Shown here one piece after another: positions 1 through 13,318 of a stretch of DNA of 64,000 nucleotides (its first letter is position 1; each line of letters opens with the position of its first letter). The position numbers and the translations under genes are program-made. The notes beneath the pieces are model-generated. The model was not told the origin of the DNA and did not search any database. It saw only the letters and a list, made by a program, of their open reading frames with translations. The DNA comes from Gnetum montanum. Taxonomy: Eukaryota > Streptophyta > Gnetopsida > Gnetales > Gnetaceae. The stretch is from positions 1,150,012 to 1,214,011 of the forward strand of contig MNCI01025089.1 in the NCBI GenBank assembly GCA_015680685.1. Direction: 5' to 3'.

Positions 1-1248
1 GTTAACCATTGCTACCATTGAAGACCGGGTCAGCGATCGCTTCCATCCCCTTTTATTATAGATAATAACATGTTGAGCACATCCGTGGCTTTCATAGCAT
101 GGACAGATTTACTTAAACTGGAAAATCAGATTCCGTTATTTCTCCTACAATACTTGAGCAACGGGATAGACCTATCTCCCGCTTTGTTCATCTCTGGAAT
201 TTTCTTTCCAGTTAAGACCGACTTCAAGCTCAAAGTGATGAATGAGGTTCCTCCGCCAAGACACTTGTTAGAATTTGTGTATTGCTGCGTAGTGAAATCC
301 ATGCGGTAAGTCCAACTCTGATTCACTGCACTTTACTTTTATTATTTTATTTTATTCAGTTTTGATTCCCCTGCAACTTACTTGCGGATATGTTTTACAT
401 TGATTTTAAATTTAAACATAAGAAACAAAAGAAAAAGGTTAGCTGCCATTTTCTTTGGCTAAATGTCTTGTATACCAAGTTTAGGACATAACTGTGCAAC
501 GAATAATGAGGGAATGCAATATACGTCTTGTGGCAAATGCAGTAGTAGTAGTGAAGAAGTGAGCAGCAGTGAATCCGGCAACGGTCATGGTATGGGAGAT
601 CCTGGGAAGAAGAAGAGCAGCATCTGGACCACCTGCATCTCGAAATTGTGTCTTCCAAAACGCAAAGAGAAAGCCGGTGAAAGCGAAAGCGAAAGCGAAA
701 CAAGCGAGGACTGGGCAATTCCAGCAGCAACAGAGCTGCACAATGTAGGAATCGTTTTCCATGAATCACAGGAGCAGAACAGACTCTGCTTCAAAAAAGG
801 GCGCCTGAGGTTAAGGGGTCACCTCTATCTTCCAAAGTTTCTCGGAGGTGCTGTTTAGAAACGTGATGGCATTTGAGGAATTTTGTGTAAAACCCAGCTC
901 TTCTTCAATAACTACGTGAGGCTTATGAAGCATCTCATCCACACTGGGGCGGACGTAGCTCTTCTGATCAAGCATGGTGTTATAACAAATGGTCTTGAAA
1001 ATGAGCAGAGCGTTGCAAAGCTTTTCCGCAGCATCTGCATGTTTAGACAGGTGCATGATGTGCCAGAGATCCGTGAGCATATTGTGAATAATCTAAGGGA
1101 TTATTACCAGAACTCTATCAGAGTGACGCTTCACGAGTTGATTCAAGCTCGCTTCTCAAAGCCATGGCAAATCTTGGGAAGAATTGCTGCACTCATCTTA
1201 CTTGTCTGTACCGTTATTCAGACCGTTTATTCTGCGAAGTCTTGCTGA
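1..1248 (+). pseudogene. DUF247 (UPF0481) gene, copy 1, 5'-truncated by the window edge and frameshifted
   Basis: This is a plant-specific DUF247 family protein; the biochemical role is unknown, although family members are linked to grass self-incompatibility. Exon 1 (about 70-305) shows the family motif LLKLENQIPLFLL and ends at a consensus donor, ATGCG/GTAAGT, at 306. Exon 2 (from about 450) starts with a serine- and charge-rich variable stretch, then IPAATELHNVGI, then the acidic/aromatic core, and ends in a hydrophobic tail (GRIAALILLVCTVIQTVYS) typical of the family's C-terminal membrane-like segment. The frame is lost near 840 and regained near 895: the expected LFRNVMAFEEFCV is read in another frame, then NNYVRLMKHLIHTG resumes in the first. 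An in-frame TGA lies upstream at 19-21. Two compensating indels suggest a pseudogene, but sequencing error cannot be excluded. Its 3' flank to about 1490 matches the flank of copy 3. Confidence 0.8.
306..449 (+). other. Probable intron of DUF247 copy 1
   Basis: It begins with GTAAGT directly after the codons for KSM and runs through T-rich DNA. Two acceptors are possible, TTATTCAG near 360 or a later AG near 450-486; I cannot choose between them. The same donor position and sequence recur in copy 2, on the minus strand at 28797-28802. Confidence 0.5.
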
Positions 1249-2000
1249 ATCCATCAGCTATTAGCACTACTCAAAATGTAGAAGTGTGTGTTTGTATTAC
1301 TGTTAAGTATTTAAATATTTACCGTTTCATGTATTTTCGATGCTTCGAACATTGATTTGTGTAATTTTTTGCGAGAGTTATCATTGTACTGTGGTAGGAA
1401 ATCTGAAACTGGTACATAGCATTTTCAAATATGTCGGATTCGGAATAGATTTAGACTGCTTGTAATTTGAACAATGAATATGAAATCGAGACCTAAATAG
1501 AGGTTTTATTATATCAGTAGGACCCAAAGATAAACGATTTATTATGTGGACAATTTATTTGTATCTACATAAACTAAATATTAACTCAATAACGTGGCTC
1601 ATCAACCTAAGAAAACATCATATAAATCTTTTGCTTCAATATTATATTTTTGTGCGACCTGTTCAGCATAAAGGCAACTTAAAAAAAATATTCACTTAGC
1701 AAAAACATATTTACTTAATCTCAAGATTTTTAGGAATTTGCACCATTTTCCCCTTTCTATTTAAGATGATGTGAACTCAAACAAAGTTTGCTAATAAAAA
1801 TGCTATGGGAATGGGAATACAGGTGACAAGTAGTGAACTTGTATGTTTAGATAATTAACTCTGATTCATTCCAAATAAAAATTTTTCTTACATTTTGCAT
1901 TTAACTATAACTTTGTAAGAATCCGACATTGAACTAACTTACCAATATGCTTTGAAGTTTGGATTACTTTGTATCTCTTCTGACAAGATATCTCAAGCCT
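1249..2000. other. AT-rich 3' flank of DUF247 copy 1
   Basis: No coding signal was seen. The part from about 1250 to 1490 aligns by eye with 42170-42420 downstream of DUF247 copy 3 (shared GAGAGTTATCATT and AGCATT stretches), so it is probably an old 3' UTR and flank that was duplicated with the gene. Confidence 0.45.
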
Positions 2001-4240
2001 TCAATGATTGTATCCCTTGAAAATACCATTTGTGCTCTTTTGTGCCTTCAAGAATTACTTTAGAAAATTTGATTAGGTTTATTTTTACTAATTTGAGTAT
2101 AAATAGAAAACTTGTAAATAGCCTAGATCAAGTAGATTATACTCTAATAAAAGCATGAAATAGGGTGTTTGTACTTTTACATTTAATTCATCAAGTAAAA
2201 ATATCTTTTGTACTCAATAGTCATCCAATTTTTTCCACTAAGACCTAGTTTATTCCCCAAACTATGCACCCATATAACACAATAGGATAAATAACTATGA
2301 ACGATTTATTTTCTAATCTTTCAAGCCCAAAATCTTAATGTCTTACCTTTATTTTTAATTATATAAATAACAATTATTACCCTTACAATTCTTTTCTTAG
2401 TACATTTATTTAATCTTTAATTATTCCTATACTGAAGACCCAAATATTTAAAAGAGTCCACAATTTGTCCATTCTAATCACCAAATTTGAAATTATACTA
2501 TATGTTTCTTATGCCTCATATCGTCATTTTAGTTTTCTCTCCATTAACTTGAAAACTAAACAAAAATGCATAATTGTTCTAAAATTTGTAGCATATTTAA
2601 CATATCTTTCTTAAAAAATTGATTTTAAAGCAACATCATTTGGATAAATAAGTAGGTTCATAGCTTGAGAACTTATGCTTCTAATATGTCTATGTTGTCC
2701 ATTACATATCCTATCTTGCAACTCATTGATGAAGAGACCAACGAGAGTTAGAGATAAAAGATAAGCTTACTTCGCCCCATTTTTTTTTTCAAAATCTAAA
2801 ATATTTTTTGATTCACAATCTTTGAGCTTGATGATAACTTTTTCATACAACTTTTGAGCCATTCTTATGAGTTCTGAAGGGAGACTTCTTTTATTTAGTT
2901 GTAGCCATAACTTTTTTGAACTCACTAATCCATAAACTTTTGTAAAATCTATAAAGCAAATAAATATTTTTTTGTTAGACATCTTTGCAAGTTTGATGTA
3001 ATGTCTAAGATTGACAAGATGATCAATAGTACAATAGTTCTATCTAAAACCTACTTGGTAGATTACCCTAAAGCTATTTATTTTTACACACTTACTTATT
3101 CTTTTTTTGAGAGTAGTACCTAAAACATTAACAAAAATACTACTTATAAATATCACACTGTAATTGTTTAAATTTTTTATGTTGTCGTATTATACAGAAG
3201 CATTGCCTTATTGATCTTCCATCATTTAGCAAGACTATCAATTGCAACAACACTTAATTTTTTTCAATTTTTTGTTTGAAGAGATCATTCTTGACCATTA
3301 TAGCAATTCAACATATAAACCATTTGAATCTTTAGTTTTTCCAATGCTAGTTTGTTACTGTCATCTATAACTTCATCTAGATTAAAATGCAAAGGAGTTT
3401 GGCAAAAATTGTGATTCCAAATATATAATGTTCTTGAAAAAAGAATACTATAAAATTCACAAACATCATTAAATTGACAATTTATGTGGGTAGAAATTTT
3501 ACTTTGAATAAACTCATAAAAATTCTTAGGTTCTTTTTTAATTATATGGATAAACTATTCTTGTTATACCCTAACAGAACATTTTTTTCTTAATTTCTAA
3601 CAAGACACTTATACCTCTTAACCAAATGATCTATTTGTTCTCTACTAGCAATTTTTATATCATTCCTAGCTTAGATACAATCATCATCAAACCAATTCTT
3701 ATAAGCTATATGTTTGTGAGCATTACTAACCTACTTAGGTACCTTAAGTAAAATTTGCTCCAAATTCTTATTATGTCTATAAGAACTCTAATGATTTTTT
3801 ACTACTTTATATTTATTTGTTATGTTTTTAAATAATCTTCATTCATGAGAACTCTTTGTTTTTTTTAAACATCAAATTACATACTAATTTGTATAACAAA
3901 TTCCGAATGATGATAATGAGATGCATAATTTATTTTGATAAAGTTTTCTTTTATTACATGAGTAATGTAGTAACCACTCTCTTTTATCAATAATTTTTTT
4001 CTTACTGTGTGTTCCATTGATCTTATTTGTAGAATCAAAATTTAAGGTTACTAACACTTCTCTTCAAACCATTAATAATTCATACATTTACATACATATT
4101 TCAAAGAATGGACTATTTCTTCAACTTAATGTTTTAACTTGTTTGTAATTAAAATAACACACATAATTCATGTCATTTTGTTGCAACAAGATTTTAATTA
4201 TGATTATATATTTACATCATCTACAATTCTATTAGTTCTA
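2000..4240 (-). mobile_element. Decayed AT-rich non-LTR retrotransposon (LINE), minus strand
   Basis: Read on the minus strand, 2767-3090 encodes non-LTR reverse transcriptase palm motifs: QVGFR, a stop, NYCTIDHLVNLRHYI, then KKIFICFIDFTKVYGLV. The FIDF aspartate corresponds to the motif A metal ligand. Further along (near 2230-2290) a degenerate LYGCIVWG reads like the thumb/connection motif seen in these elements. The rest is full of stops. The same family recurs at 35050-35690 and 56750-57200 (both show ILYGCVVW or close variants on the minus strand). The 5' part near 3900-4220 matches 42430-42720. No poly(A) or target duplication was resolved. The clade was not assigned. Confidence 0.6.
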
Positions 4241-4699
4241 GTATGCACTTGGAGTCATGATTCATAATCCAACTTTCATACTCATATTCTGTATTTTAAT
4301 TTAGAAGAAGAATTAAACATCATAGAACATAATTCAAAGTTATTAAAGGCCATATTTACATATGAATATATAACAAAATGATATGAAGACATGAAGAGAA
4401 AGTCCAAAGACAAAGATCAAAAGAAGACAAGTTAAAACATTTTGTAACAAAGACAAAAGCCATGTAATTTTCATTTGATTTTTTATACCAAATAGGAAAA
4501 AAATAAGAAAATTTAGTTATTTCTATTTTATTAAATGATTGATGGATAGATAACAGAAAAATAGCCCAAATCACACATCTCCCTTCAATTTTCATCCCTA
4601 TTCTTATAAAAAAGTTCATGTCCCATCCAAAACTATGATAGCCCCATTAAATGCATATAAGTAGGTAGGCATATTATGTTGTATTTTCATCAATTTCAT

Positions 4700-4949
4700 C
4701 ATTCATCATCCATCATTACTTTATCAATAATTCACTATTAGTTAATAATTACTCTCATTTCATCAATTTATCATTCTTTGTTATTCTTTAAATTTATTAT
4801 CAAAATTCAATAATTTATCAACTTCATTCATCATCCATCATTACTTTATCAATAATTCACTATTAGTTAATCATTACTCTCATTTCATCAATTTATCATT
4901 CTTTGTTATTCTTTAAATTTATTATCAAAATTCAATAATTTATCGACTT
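4700..4949. repeat. Tandem duplication, 125-bp unit x 2
   Basis: CATTCATCATCCATC starts at 4700 and 4825, with a third partial start at 4950, giving a period of 125 bp. The two full units differ by about two substitutions. The duplication lies inside the LTR-like region of the Copia-type element. Confidence 0.85.
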
Positions 4950-5949
4950 CATTCATCAACATCATTTATAATTCTTCATCAACAATCAAGTTTCAATATT
5001 AGTTCTCATTATAAGTGATCACATGTCCAGTATCCAAATTCAAAATCAACTTAATTAAAGTTTCATTGAAGCTTGCAATTTGAAGTTTAGGGATCACATT
5101 CACTAAATCACTTTGATCCTATTCAAGTCCATTTATTATTCATTGTTCACTCATCATTGCTATTAGATTACATCTTTATTTAGTTTCAAGTTTATTTTTA
5201 CATTAATTTAAAGTAATTTTCATTCAACATTTAGTCATCATCATTCATTTTACAATTTCAGAAAGTTCAACAATTAGATTGAGGGATTTTCTTGAAAAGA
5301 AACTTTTATATCAAACGAGCTCCAATTGATTTGAAAATTTGTAAGGAGATAGATCTTTCCATGAGATTTTCAATGAGCCTAAGATTAGATCATAACTCAT
5401 CTAAGTGAAGAAGTTATAACTCACTACTCTTTCACCATGAACAAGGTTAACTAGCACTTAATTAGTGACTAGGGAATTGGAAAAAAAATTATTTCCAAAA
5501 CATAGACCCAACTAGGTTCAGTTAGTATTAAACTAGCATCCAAGTAGCATTTAGACAATTAGTTACCTTTTTGCATTTTCTTCACTTATGCTACACTAGT
5601 GCACTCACACATGCTAAACTAACACCTAACACGAAGGTCATGCTTTTTCCTAGGACCTAACTACCATCCTAGTTATGCTTCTCTTGAGTTTATTATTTCA
5701 TACCAAGATGATACCACTACCACTTATGATTAGGTTGTGCTCTAGTTAAACGACTAGAGTTATGCTAGTACTTTCCTTGTACTTTGTAAATTCCATCATA
5801 TATTAATCTATTACAACTCACGAGCATCTAGTAGTGGACCTGTGATTGCTACCATGAGCTTCTAAGACTCATTTCAACATTGTGATCACTTGAAAATTAT
5901 ATATTTCTCCATTGTGAAACTTTCTTTCATGGCTGTAAAACTCCAATAA

Positions 5950-5964
5950 TGGTATCAAAATTGC
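5950..5964 (+). promoter_or_regulatory. Candidate retroelement primer-binding site
   Basis: TGGTATCAAAATTGC is close to the plant Copia primer-binding site complementary to initiator Met-tRNA. The same core (TGGTATCAAAGC) is found next to the LTR of the complete Copia in this window. Confidence 0.5.
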
Positions 5965-7330
5965 ATGACAAAGCCATGGAAGAGAGAAAGAGAATAATTA
6001 TCCAATATGTAAGATAATTTATAATGGCACCTAAAATTTTAAATTGTGAACACATTTGGTGATGATACTTCTAGATTTAAATGATGCCTGTAATTGTAAA
6101 ACCAAGGATTATAAAGAAAAATTTGAAGAAGAAATTTCAAAAAATTAGTAAAAGAAGAAGAGATGCTAAAAGGTATTATTTCCAACTTAATCTGTGGAAA
6201 GATCAATAATTTGATTTAAATTTAAAGGCCAACAAAGAAATATGGAAGTTTATTTAAAACAAATATAAACTTAAGATGGGTTCAATTGAAAGCTAATAAG
6301 AGGAGTCAAAGACATTAAATAGAAAAGGAGGGTAAAGAAAAAATTAAGAAATAAAGAAGAAAAGTAAAATTTTCATATTGAAAGAAGAATCAAAAGCACA
6401 AAGAGAAGAATCATTTAAGAAACAAATGAAAGAAGGACCAAGTTAAGAAAATATCAATAATTCAAAAGGTAAAGGAAAGAAAAATACAAAAGAGAAACAT
6501 TCAAAATGTTAACAAAAATCACCTAGAAAAGAAGAGAAGCAAAGAAAGGTCATACAAGAAGAATGAGGGTCAAATGAAGAAGGTAAAGAATTAGCCTTAT
6601 TTCATGTTTTGTTTCCATTCAAACATTCAAATTACATCAAATATGTGGCTATTAGAAAATGGATGTACAAATCACATGACATCAAGAATTGATGATTTTA
6701 GTAATGTTAATTCACAAGAGGTCTTAATTTTAAAAATGGTATAAAGATAGTAATACTTGGAACTAGTAATATTACCATCAATTTAAACCATGGAAATCAT
6801 TTTAAAATCAAAGATATTTATTATGTACTTGATCTTCAAAAATAAATTCTATCAGTTAGTCAATTACCAAATGATGACAACAAACTAATATTTGGCAAGA
6901 ACAATTTTATCATTTTCGATGGACAAAAACATAGAGAAAAATTTTGAAAAGCTTAGAAATCAAATTTATTGCATAGAATTAGTTTCCAAAATAACTTAAT
7001 CTAATATAAACAAGTTAAAAAGTGAAAAGGTGCCTCCCAAAATAAAAAAGGAGTTAGTTCTAAATTTTGTTTAAAGAAAACAAATTCTAGCCCTTAATGT
7101 CATGAAGTTAAAAATTAAAACTAATGAATGTTAAAAGGGAAAATAGATTATTAAGAATGAAAAGAAGACTGCCACATGCCTCTATCTACTTCATCAAGGG
7201 CAACAAGTCATCACTAATCAACATCAAAATGATGGAGAAAGAAAGAAGAAATTAATAATCAACAAACAAGTGGAAGGGGCCATGATTAACAATGAGAAAG
7301 TCAACTAAGGAAGACGATAATTGATGAATG

Positions 7331-10300
7331 ATAAAAGTGCAATTTTAGAAGGCTGAAGTTAGTGTAGGTTCATCACCATTGCTTGGTTGACTAAGCCTAT
7401 GCTACATTGATGTAGATACGTTGATGCAATCGCAAAAAAATGGTTCACTTGTCGTGTTTATGCATCGTATGGTTAGTAGCATAGCCAAAGTCTTGTACTT
7501 TATTTTCATAGTCTAGTAACGGTCAACGAGTATCCATAGCATGATTTTGAGTTGATTGTATATCTTATTTAAGTGGCATTTTACCTGGGAAGAATTCTTG
7601 AGTAGTAATAACATTAAGCTTGATTCATATTCATTATAATGCTCTAATTTTGAATAGAATTTACTTTCAATGCAATTTATCTTTCATGTAATTAGATTAA
7701 TATTTACTTTTTCCTCATACATAAAATTCAATGTAATAACTAGGATGAGTTTCAAGCATAAGTATGTATTCTCTTGGTAATCCAAACATTGGGTACATGA
7801 GTTTAGGGCATGTACAAGAAGCTAGAAATAGACACTCATCATCCTAAGATAATTTAATATTTAATTTTATTATTAATTAGATCAAAAAAATAATTTTCCT
7901 ATCATTAATTAGCTTAGTTCAAGGTCCCACTAGCATTATTATCATATGCCTTGGATATACTTAACTATATCTACTAAAGGCCACTATGAGTATAGCTAGG
8001 AAGATAATGACCTGTCATCTCACATTTAACTATCTAGATACTACTCTAGACTAATTCATAAATTAAGATATTTCATATCACAATACTTGTAAATTGTATG
8101 GTTGGACATTGTCAACACTCTCTCACTCATCATTAGTGTCCTTGCCAAGGATGGTGCTAGTGATCCAGATTAGTTATACCATAAATAATTGTTGCAAAAC
8201 CAATAATAATTTATCTTTTAAGGAAATTTAAAATCTTAAGTCACACACACATCATTAATTGAATTATGACTTCTTCACACAAGGTCAATAGCCCATTGTG
8301 TGATGAGAATATTTGTGGGGATGATGAAAAAAATCTATATTGAAGAGAATTGGACTGGACCATTACAAGAAAGGGTCTCATATGTCCATTTAGATTTTTA
8401 CTACATTCAAAGACTACATTCAAATATCATAGATAACCCTATACGGGATGAAGTAGGTTCAAGAACATGGAAGATCTCAAGGCCTAAAATCTCCAGCATA
8501 AGCAAAAGAGATAAATTAAGGGATGATAAGGGGAGACATAAAATCCATGGTGGTTCTTTCAATTTACCATTTTCCTCTTCATCTTCATTATTTAGCTTTG
8601 ATAAAGATTAACATAGAAAAGGAGATTTTCTTAGGCTCTATAAATTCTTTATCTTTGAATTGAGATAAGGTGATAAGTCTTCTCTTCCTATGTGCTTTGA
8701 AAGTTAATTCTTCTAACTTAGACATTGGTGGTTGTGCTCAGTCCAAGATTAGATTGTAAAAGAAGCCTTGTAACTTTTTTTAAATTTAGATTAATAAAAC
8801 AGCTCTACCCTTAAAGATCTAGAGATAGTTTTACCATGCAATAGATCAGCCATTGTAATAGCTAAACCACCTTAAGTGCTTTGTGCCTATTTATCTATTA
8901 TCATAAGATGCTTTTTTATTTGGGTTAATTTTAAAATTTTTGATTTTCTATTGTATTCCAACTTTTGTCATGTAATATTGCCTATAAGTTGGACCTCCAT
9001 CCTCAGTTGATAGTTGATTAAAATTTAAACTAATAGTGTTGATTGGATGTCAATTAATAGGAAAGTTGATGGTAAGTGAAAGTAGTAGTTAGTTACCAAG
9101 GTGAAGGCTCTATTCATATAAATTTTCATGCATTTCTACTACACAAGAATTACTTGCCAAAAGTCCTATTGTACTTCCAATATTTTTTTCACTCTTTACC
9201 CCAAATTTCAGTGGGCACTCTAATTTTTGTGTTGGGATTATCAAATACTTTAATAACACCAAAAGAATTCTCTTGCAAGTAGTTATAAAAAAACAGGTAG
9301 ATTCATAATTTTGAAATTTGAATAACATAAATTTTTATTTTCCTTTCTCTTTTTGGTATCTTAGGTCTTCCTATTTCATCCATTATGGCTTAAGATTCAA
9401 GGATGGAAAAACACATAGATTTATTCTGTTTGGAATTAAGATTTGGAACTTTCTATTTACTTTTGGAATTTTTTCTCTTGGAATCATTTAAAGATGTATT
9501 GCACTACCAAGAAGATGAGGCACATTTGGGTTTTGTAAAGTTTCTATATTTTATCTTGCTATTTGATAGTAACTATGAATGTTACTTATACCATCATTCA
9601 ACTTTTATAATACAAAGAAGCTAGGTATTTTGATTACATAAGGCCTTTTGAACTTTTTTTTCTTTTAAAAGAAAATTTTCATTTTTAAAAATGTTATATA
9701 TGTTTTATACTTTGGAAAATATTATATTCTTATTTCACATTTTACTTGTAATCTTTTGACAAACCTTGGATAGTCACAAACTTACTAGGTGAAGTTGCCT
9801 ATATCATTAAAAGATACTTCAATTATTTTGCACCTAAAAATGCAGAACTTGGAAGTGGCTTTTAAGCAAGTGGTAGATGAGAGAGTTTTTATAATAGAAA
9901 AGATCATGGAGAGGTCATGGAGAAAATGATATGGAGAGTTTATATATCCCTTTGGCTTCATTTGGAGCATGACTACTCCTAGCAAGGTACATGAAAATGT
10001 TTCCACTACTATTGTGTATTCCAAACAATCTTATATTTTATAGCTTGTTGCTCTTTCTTTGCAATGTAGAGTGCTACCAAGCCCCCATTTTATTATGCTC
10101 AAATCTTCTAATTCTTCTATTATTATTTTTCTCGTTTTTATTGAGTAGGGCTATATTTAGCACACTTGGATGGATTATGTCCACATGTATGTATCGTTAT
10201 GATTTTAATGTCAACAAAAAATGGTTTTGGATGTTAGGACATGACTTTTTCCCTAGAATGGTTATGCATGTTTTTTTGATGATCATACTTTCAGAAATTT

Positions 10301-12903
10301 AACTGTGAAACATTAGTGCATAGTTAATGCTTCATAAATAATAATAATATTAGTAGTAATGTTTATTTAGTTATTCAATCTTTTCATAATTGTATTTGTT
10401 TTGTTTTATCTTCACTTGGAGTAGAAGGAGCAAGTGGAGATCATGGAGAAAATCTAGAGAATTAAAACCGCTCAATACTTGGCAAAGGAATTAATGAAAG
10501 AAAATAAGGTGGAAAAAAAAGAATGACATGTGACATCCATGCCAACAACTAGAAGAAGAAGAAAAAGAAAGTCAAAGAGAGCTTATAAAATGCCTGTAGG
10601 ATCCCAAGGAAGATCATCATCACCAAAAAGAAAAAGGAAGAAAGCTTCTTCTTCTTAAATCTTTCACTTCTTTCACTTTACCTTGTCCATATTATATTTC
10701 TTTGTTTCGTCATGTCCTAAATCCATATATAGCTTTGTAAAAGGTTGAAAAAGCTCACCCTAGAATTTTAACATGATAAATACTAGGAGAAGGACTAGGA
10801 ATACATCCCAGTAGGCCAAGAAGTAGTCATTATTAATCTCAAAGAGCTTAAGGATCAAAGTAAATAATAGACTTTAGCCATTTTTGCCCACTTCAAGTAC
10901 TTAGAGGAGGAAATTAGTAAGTAAGATTTTGGCAATAAAAAGAGTGGATAGATTGAAGATTGAACTACTAAGTCTTCTTTATTTTTCTCCTTATGTTCAA
11001 TACTTTCCCTATGCCTATGTTCTTATTTGAATCTATTAAACTTTTTAGATTTCTATTGTAACTTATTTCTTTTAATGAAACATTCTCTCCATTTAATGTT
11101 TCGTATCATATGATTTATCTTTATTTAATACATATAATTTATCTCTATCTAATATTTTTTATCATATACATTTATTGGTCATTTTGCATTAATCACCAAG
11201 ACCATTCCTAGGTAAGCCATGCCTATATAAAAGGTTTCTTAGACAATAACCTTGTTAAATTGTGATTTGAGTAAACATTGGATTCCCTTCATAACCCAAA
11301 TCTTTGCATCAATACCTCTTTTCTAGTGCTAGAAGGAGGGTTACCATTTTGATTTTTCTTAACCAAGATATCTTTTTCCAATTTCTCTAGTTGCTGATTT
11401 TTTAAAATATTCATTAACCAAATTTTTCAAAATTAAAAAAAATTATTTTATTGTTGACTTAGTGTACAATCAAACTTAGTGAATCCTGTAAGCCTTAAAC
11501 TAGAAAAACAACAAAATAAAAAATTTTCATTGTCAACTTAGTTTATGATTGGACCTAGTGAAACTCTTAGGCTTTAAAGTAGGAAAACAAGAAACTAAAA
11601 ATATATGGGCAATCAATTCCTAGGTCATATTTTTACAAAGCTTAGGATGAGACACTTTTGATCCATTAACATGATCAATCCTTCCCCTACCCACTACTCC
11701 CACCCCTGCCCCCTCCCCTCTCATTCTCCTTAATTGTTAATTAATAACCCTATCAACTTTTAAAATTTCAATCCAATTCCAAAGCATCACCAACACACCT
11801 TCTTTTTTTTCAATCCTTCTTTCAAAAAATTTCATCAACATCTTCTAAATTTCAAGATTTTAGTAGGCATGCCAACATAATTTAATAGGATGTAGCTTAT
11901 AGGTCTTTTATCATTACCTTCTGAGGAACAACAACTAAATGGTTTTACACCCTTTCCAATTTATTAATCTCAACTTTGAATGACTTCAAATCCCATTTTC
12001 ACTCTTAATTTAACAAGTTTACTAGTCCAACTATATTTTCTATTAACTTTACTACCCTCCAAAATATAAGTGAAAAACAATTAGAAACTATAATTTCAAG
12101 GTTCTATAACAATTTTCATATACTCCTAGTGAGATACGCTAGTAAACATAGGAATTCTAAACATTTTCCTCTATAACATTTATTCTTTGTTTGTGTATGT
12201 AGTCAAATTTGTTCCTAATATCATCAACCTATACGGAGCCATGTCCAAAGTAATCAAACTTGAACATATCACTCTTATGAATTCTTTACAATCCTAATTT
12301 AAAATTTTTGGTCTAGGTTTCTAAGCCCTAATAGTCCCAAATCCTTTTGAAGTCAATCCTCTAATAATCAACTCTCTACCAAAAATTCAAAGTTCAAGTA
12401 CTTCTTTGCTATCCTCAAAACCTTAGCCTAAACCATGATCAAGTGAAGGCCTTAATTTAATTTATTATCAATCCTTCCTATATATCTAATATCACTAATC
12501 TTGAGATAACATAAACCTTCAACGTACCTAAAGGTTAGAGTCAACTTTTAGTGAATCAATTCTTAACCACACTAAAAAAGCTTTGTAATAAAGTGATTGA
12601 CCTAAAATGTAACAATGTTAAATAAGAAATCAACATAATGAATCAAATAGAAGCTTAGGAGAAGAAACTCTTAGTAAATATTATAGGTTGCATAATACCA
12701 AAAAATATTTTAAGAAGTCTTATTCTTAAATCCAAAATTTATATGAGAATATCACACAAGAATTACAAAATAATAAAAAGAGAAAAGCCTTACTAATTGA
12801 TCTAGAAGTCCCTCATGAAGTTGAAAATGAACTACATAATTAATAAACTTTTGCAAATGCAGGATTCATAAAGATTAGGGATATCATGAACCTCTCTAAT
12901 AAA
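7331..12903. other. AT-rich stretch with no gene I can support
   Basis: Only short ORFs without recognisable motifs are present (for example 8300-8611 and 9403-9624). A basic, lysine/arginine-rich reading frame near 10540-10650 ends in a run of serines. Some parts resemble LTR R/U5 DNA (T-rich with a TTGTAACTTT end near 8770), but no partner LTR was found. It is most likely unidentified, decayed repeat. Confidence 0.4.
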
Positions 12904-13316
12904 TTAAAGGGAAACACATATGTTCCTTTCAATAGGTTAATCCATAATAATCAAATTACTACATTTCAATAACAAATGCAACCTAGAACTTTATTGTAAA
13001 TTCATATTGCACCATCGAGTAGGTTGACTACTTATCACTATCCAAGTTGAGTATGATACTTCACCACCATAAGTTTGAAAATAACATTGATTGTTTCAAG
13101 TCAATCATAAACTTCCNGACTTGAAACAATCAATGTTATTTTCAAACTTATGGTGGTGAAGTATCATACTCAACTTGGATAGTGATAAGTAGTCAACCTA
13201 CTCGATGGTGCAATATGAATTTACAATAAAGTTCTAGGTTGCATTTGTTATTGAAATGTAGTAATTTGATTATTATGGATTAACCTATTGGAAGGAACAT
13301 ATGTGTTTCCCTTTAA
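12904..13316. repeat. Near-perfect 199-bp inverted repeat around an N
   Basis: The left arm, 12904-13102, and the right arm, 13118-13316, are reverse complements with about one mismatch. The spacer is 15 bp and ends in N at 13117. Another N sits at 13318, directly after the right arm. Such identity is out of character with the decayed surroundings and points to a contig placed against its own reverse complement. Confidence 0.9.
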
Positions 13317-13318
13317 GN

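Larger units (their letters stand above)
4245..7330 (+). mobile_element. Short Copia-like LTR element with gag/protease remnant and no visible reverse transcriptase
   Basis: A long LTR-like region starts about 4245. TGGTATCAAAATTGC at 5950-5964 resembles the initiator-Met-tRNA primer-binding site used by plant Copia elements, which would put the LTR end just before it. Near 6640-6720 the plus strand reads MWLLENGCTNHMTSRIDDF, the Copia aspartic protease entry motif with the D-S-G changed to E-N-G. A degenerate pre-integrase-like stretch (LPHASIYFIKG) follows near 7170. No integrase core, reverse transcriptase or RNase H was found before the similarity ends. Its order matches the element at 51497-53795. 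A 3' LTR was not convincingly located. Confidence 0.5.

Noticed and set aside
395-794. Minus-strand ORFs over DUF247 copy 1 exon 2
   Set aside because: Shadows of the DUF247 reading frame; repeated FRFRF/FAFAF arises from the GAAAGC repeats on the sense strand.
10540-10660. Lysine/arginine-rich frame that could be a histone-like or nuclear protein tail
   Set aside because: Purine-rich low-complexity DNA gives such frames by chance; no start or neighbour supports a gene.
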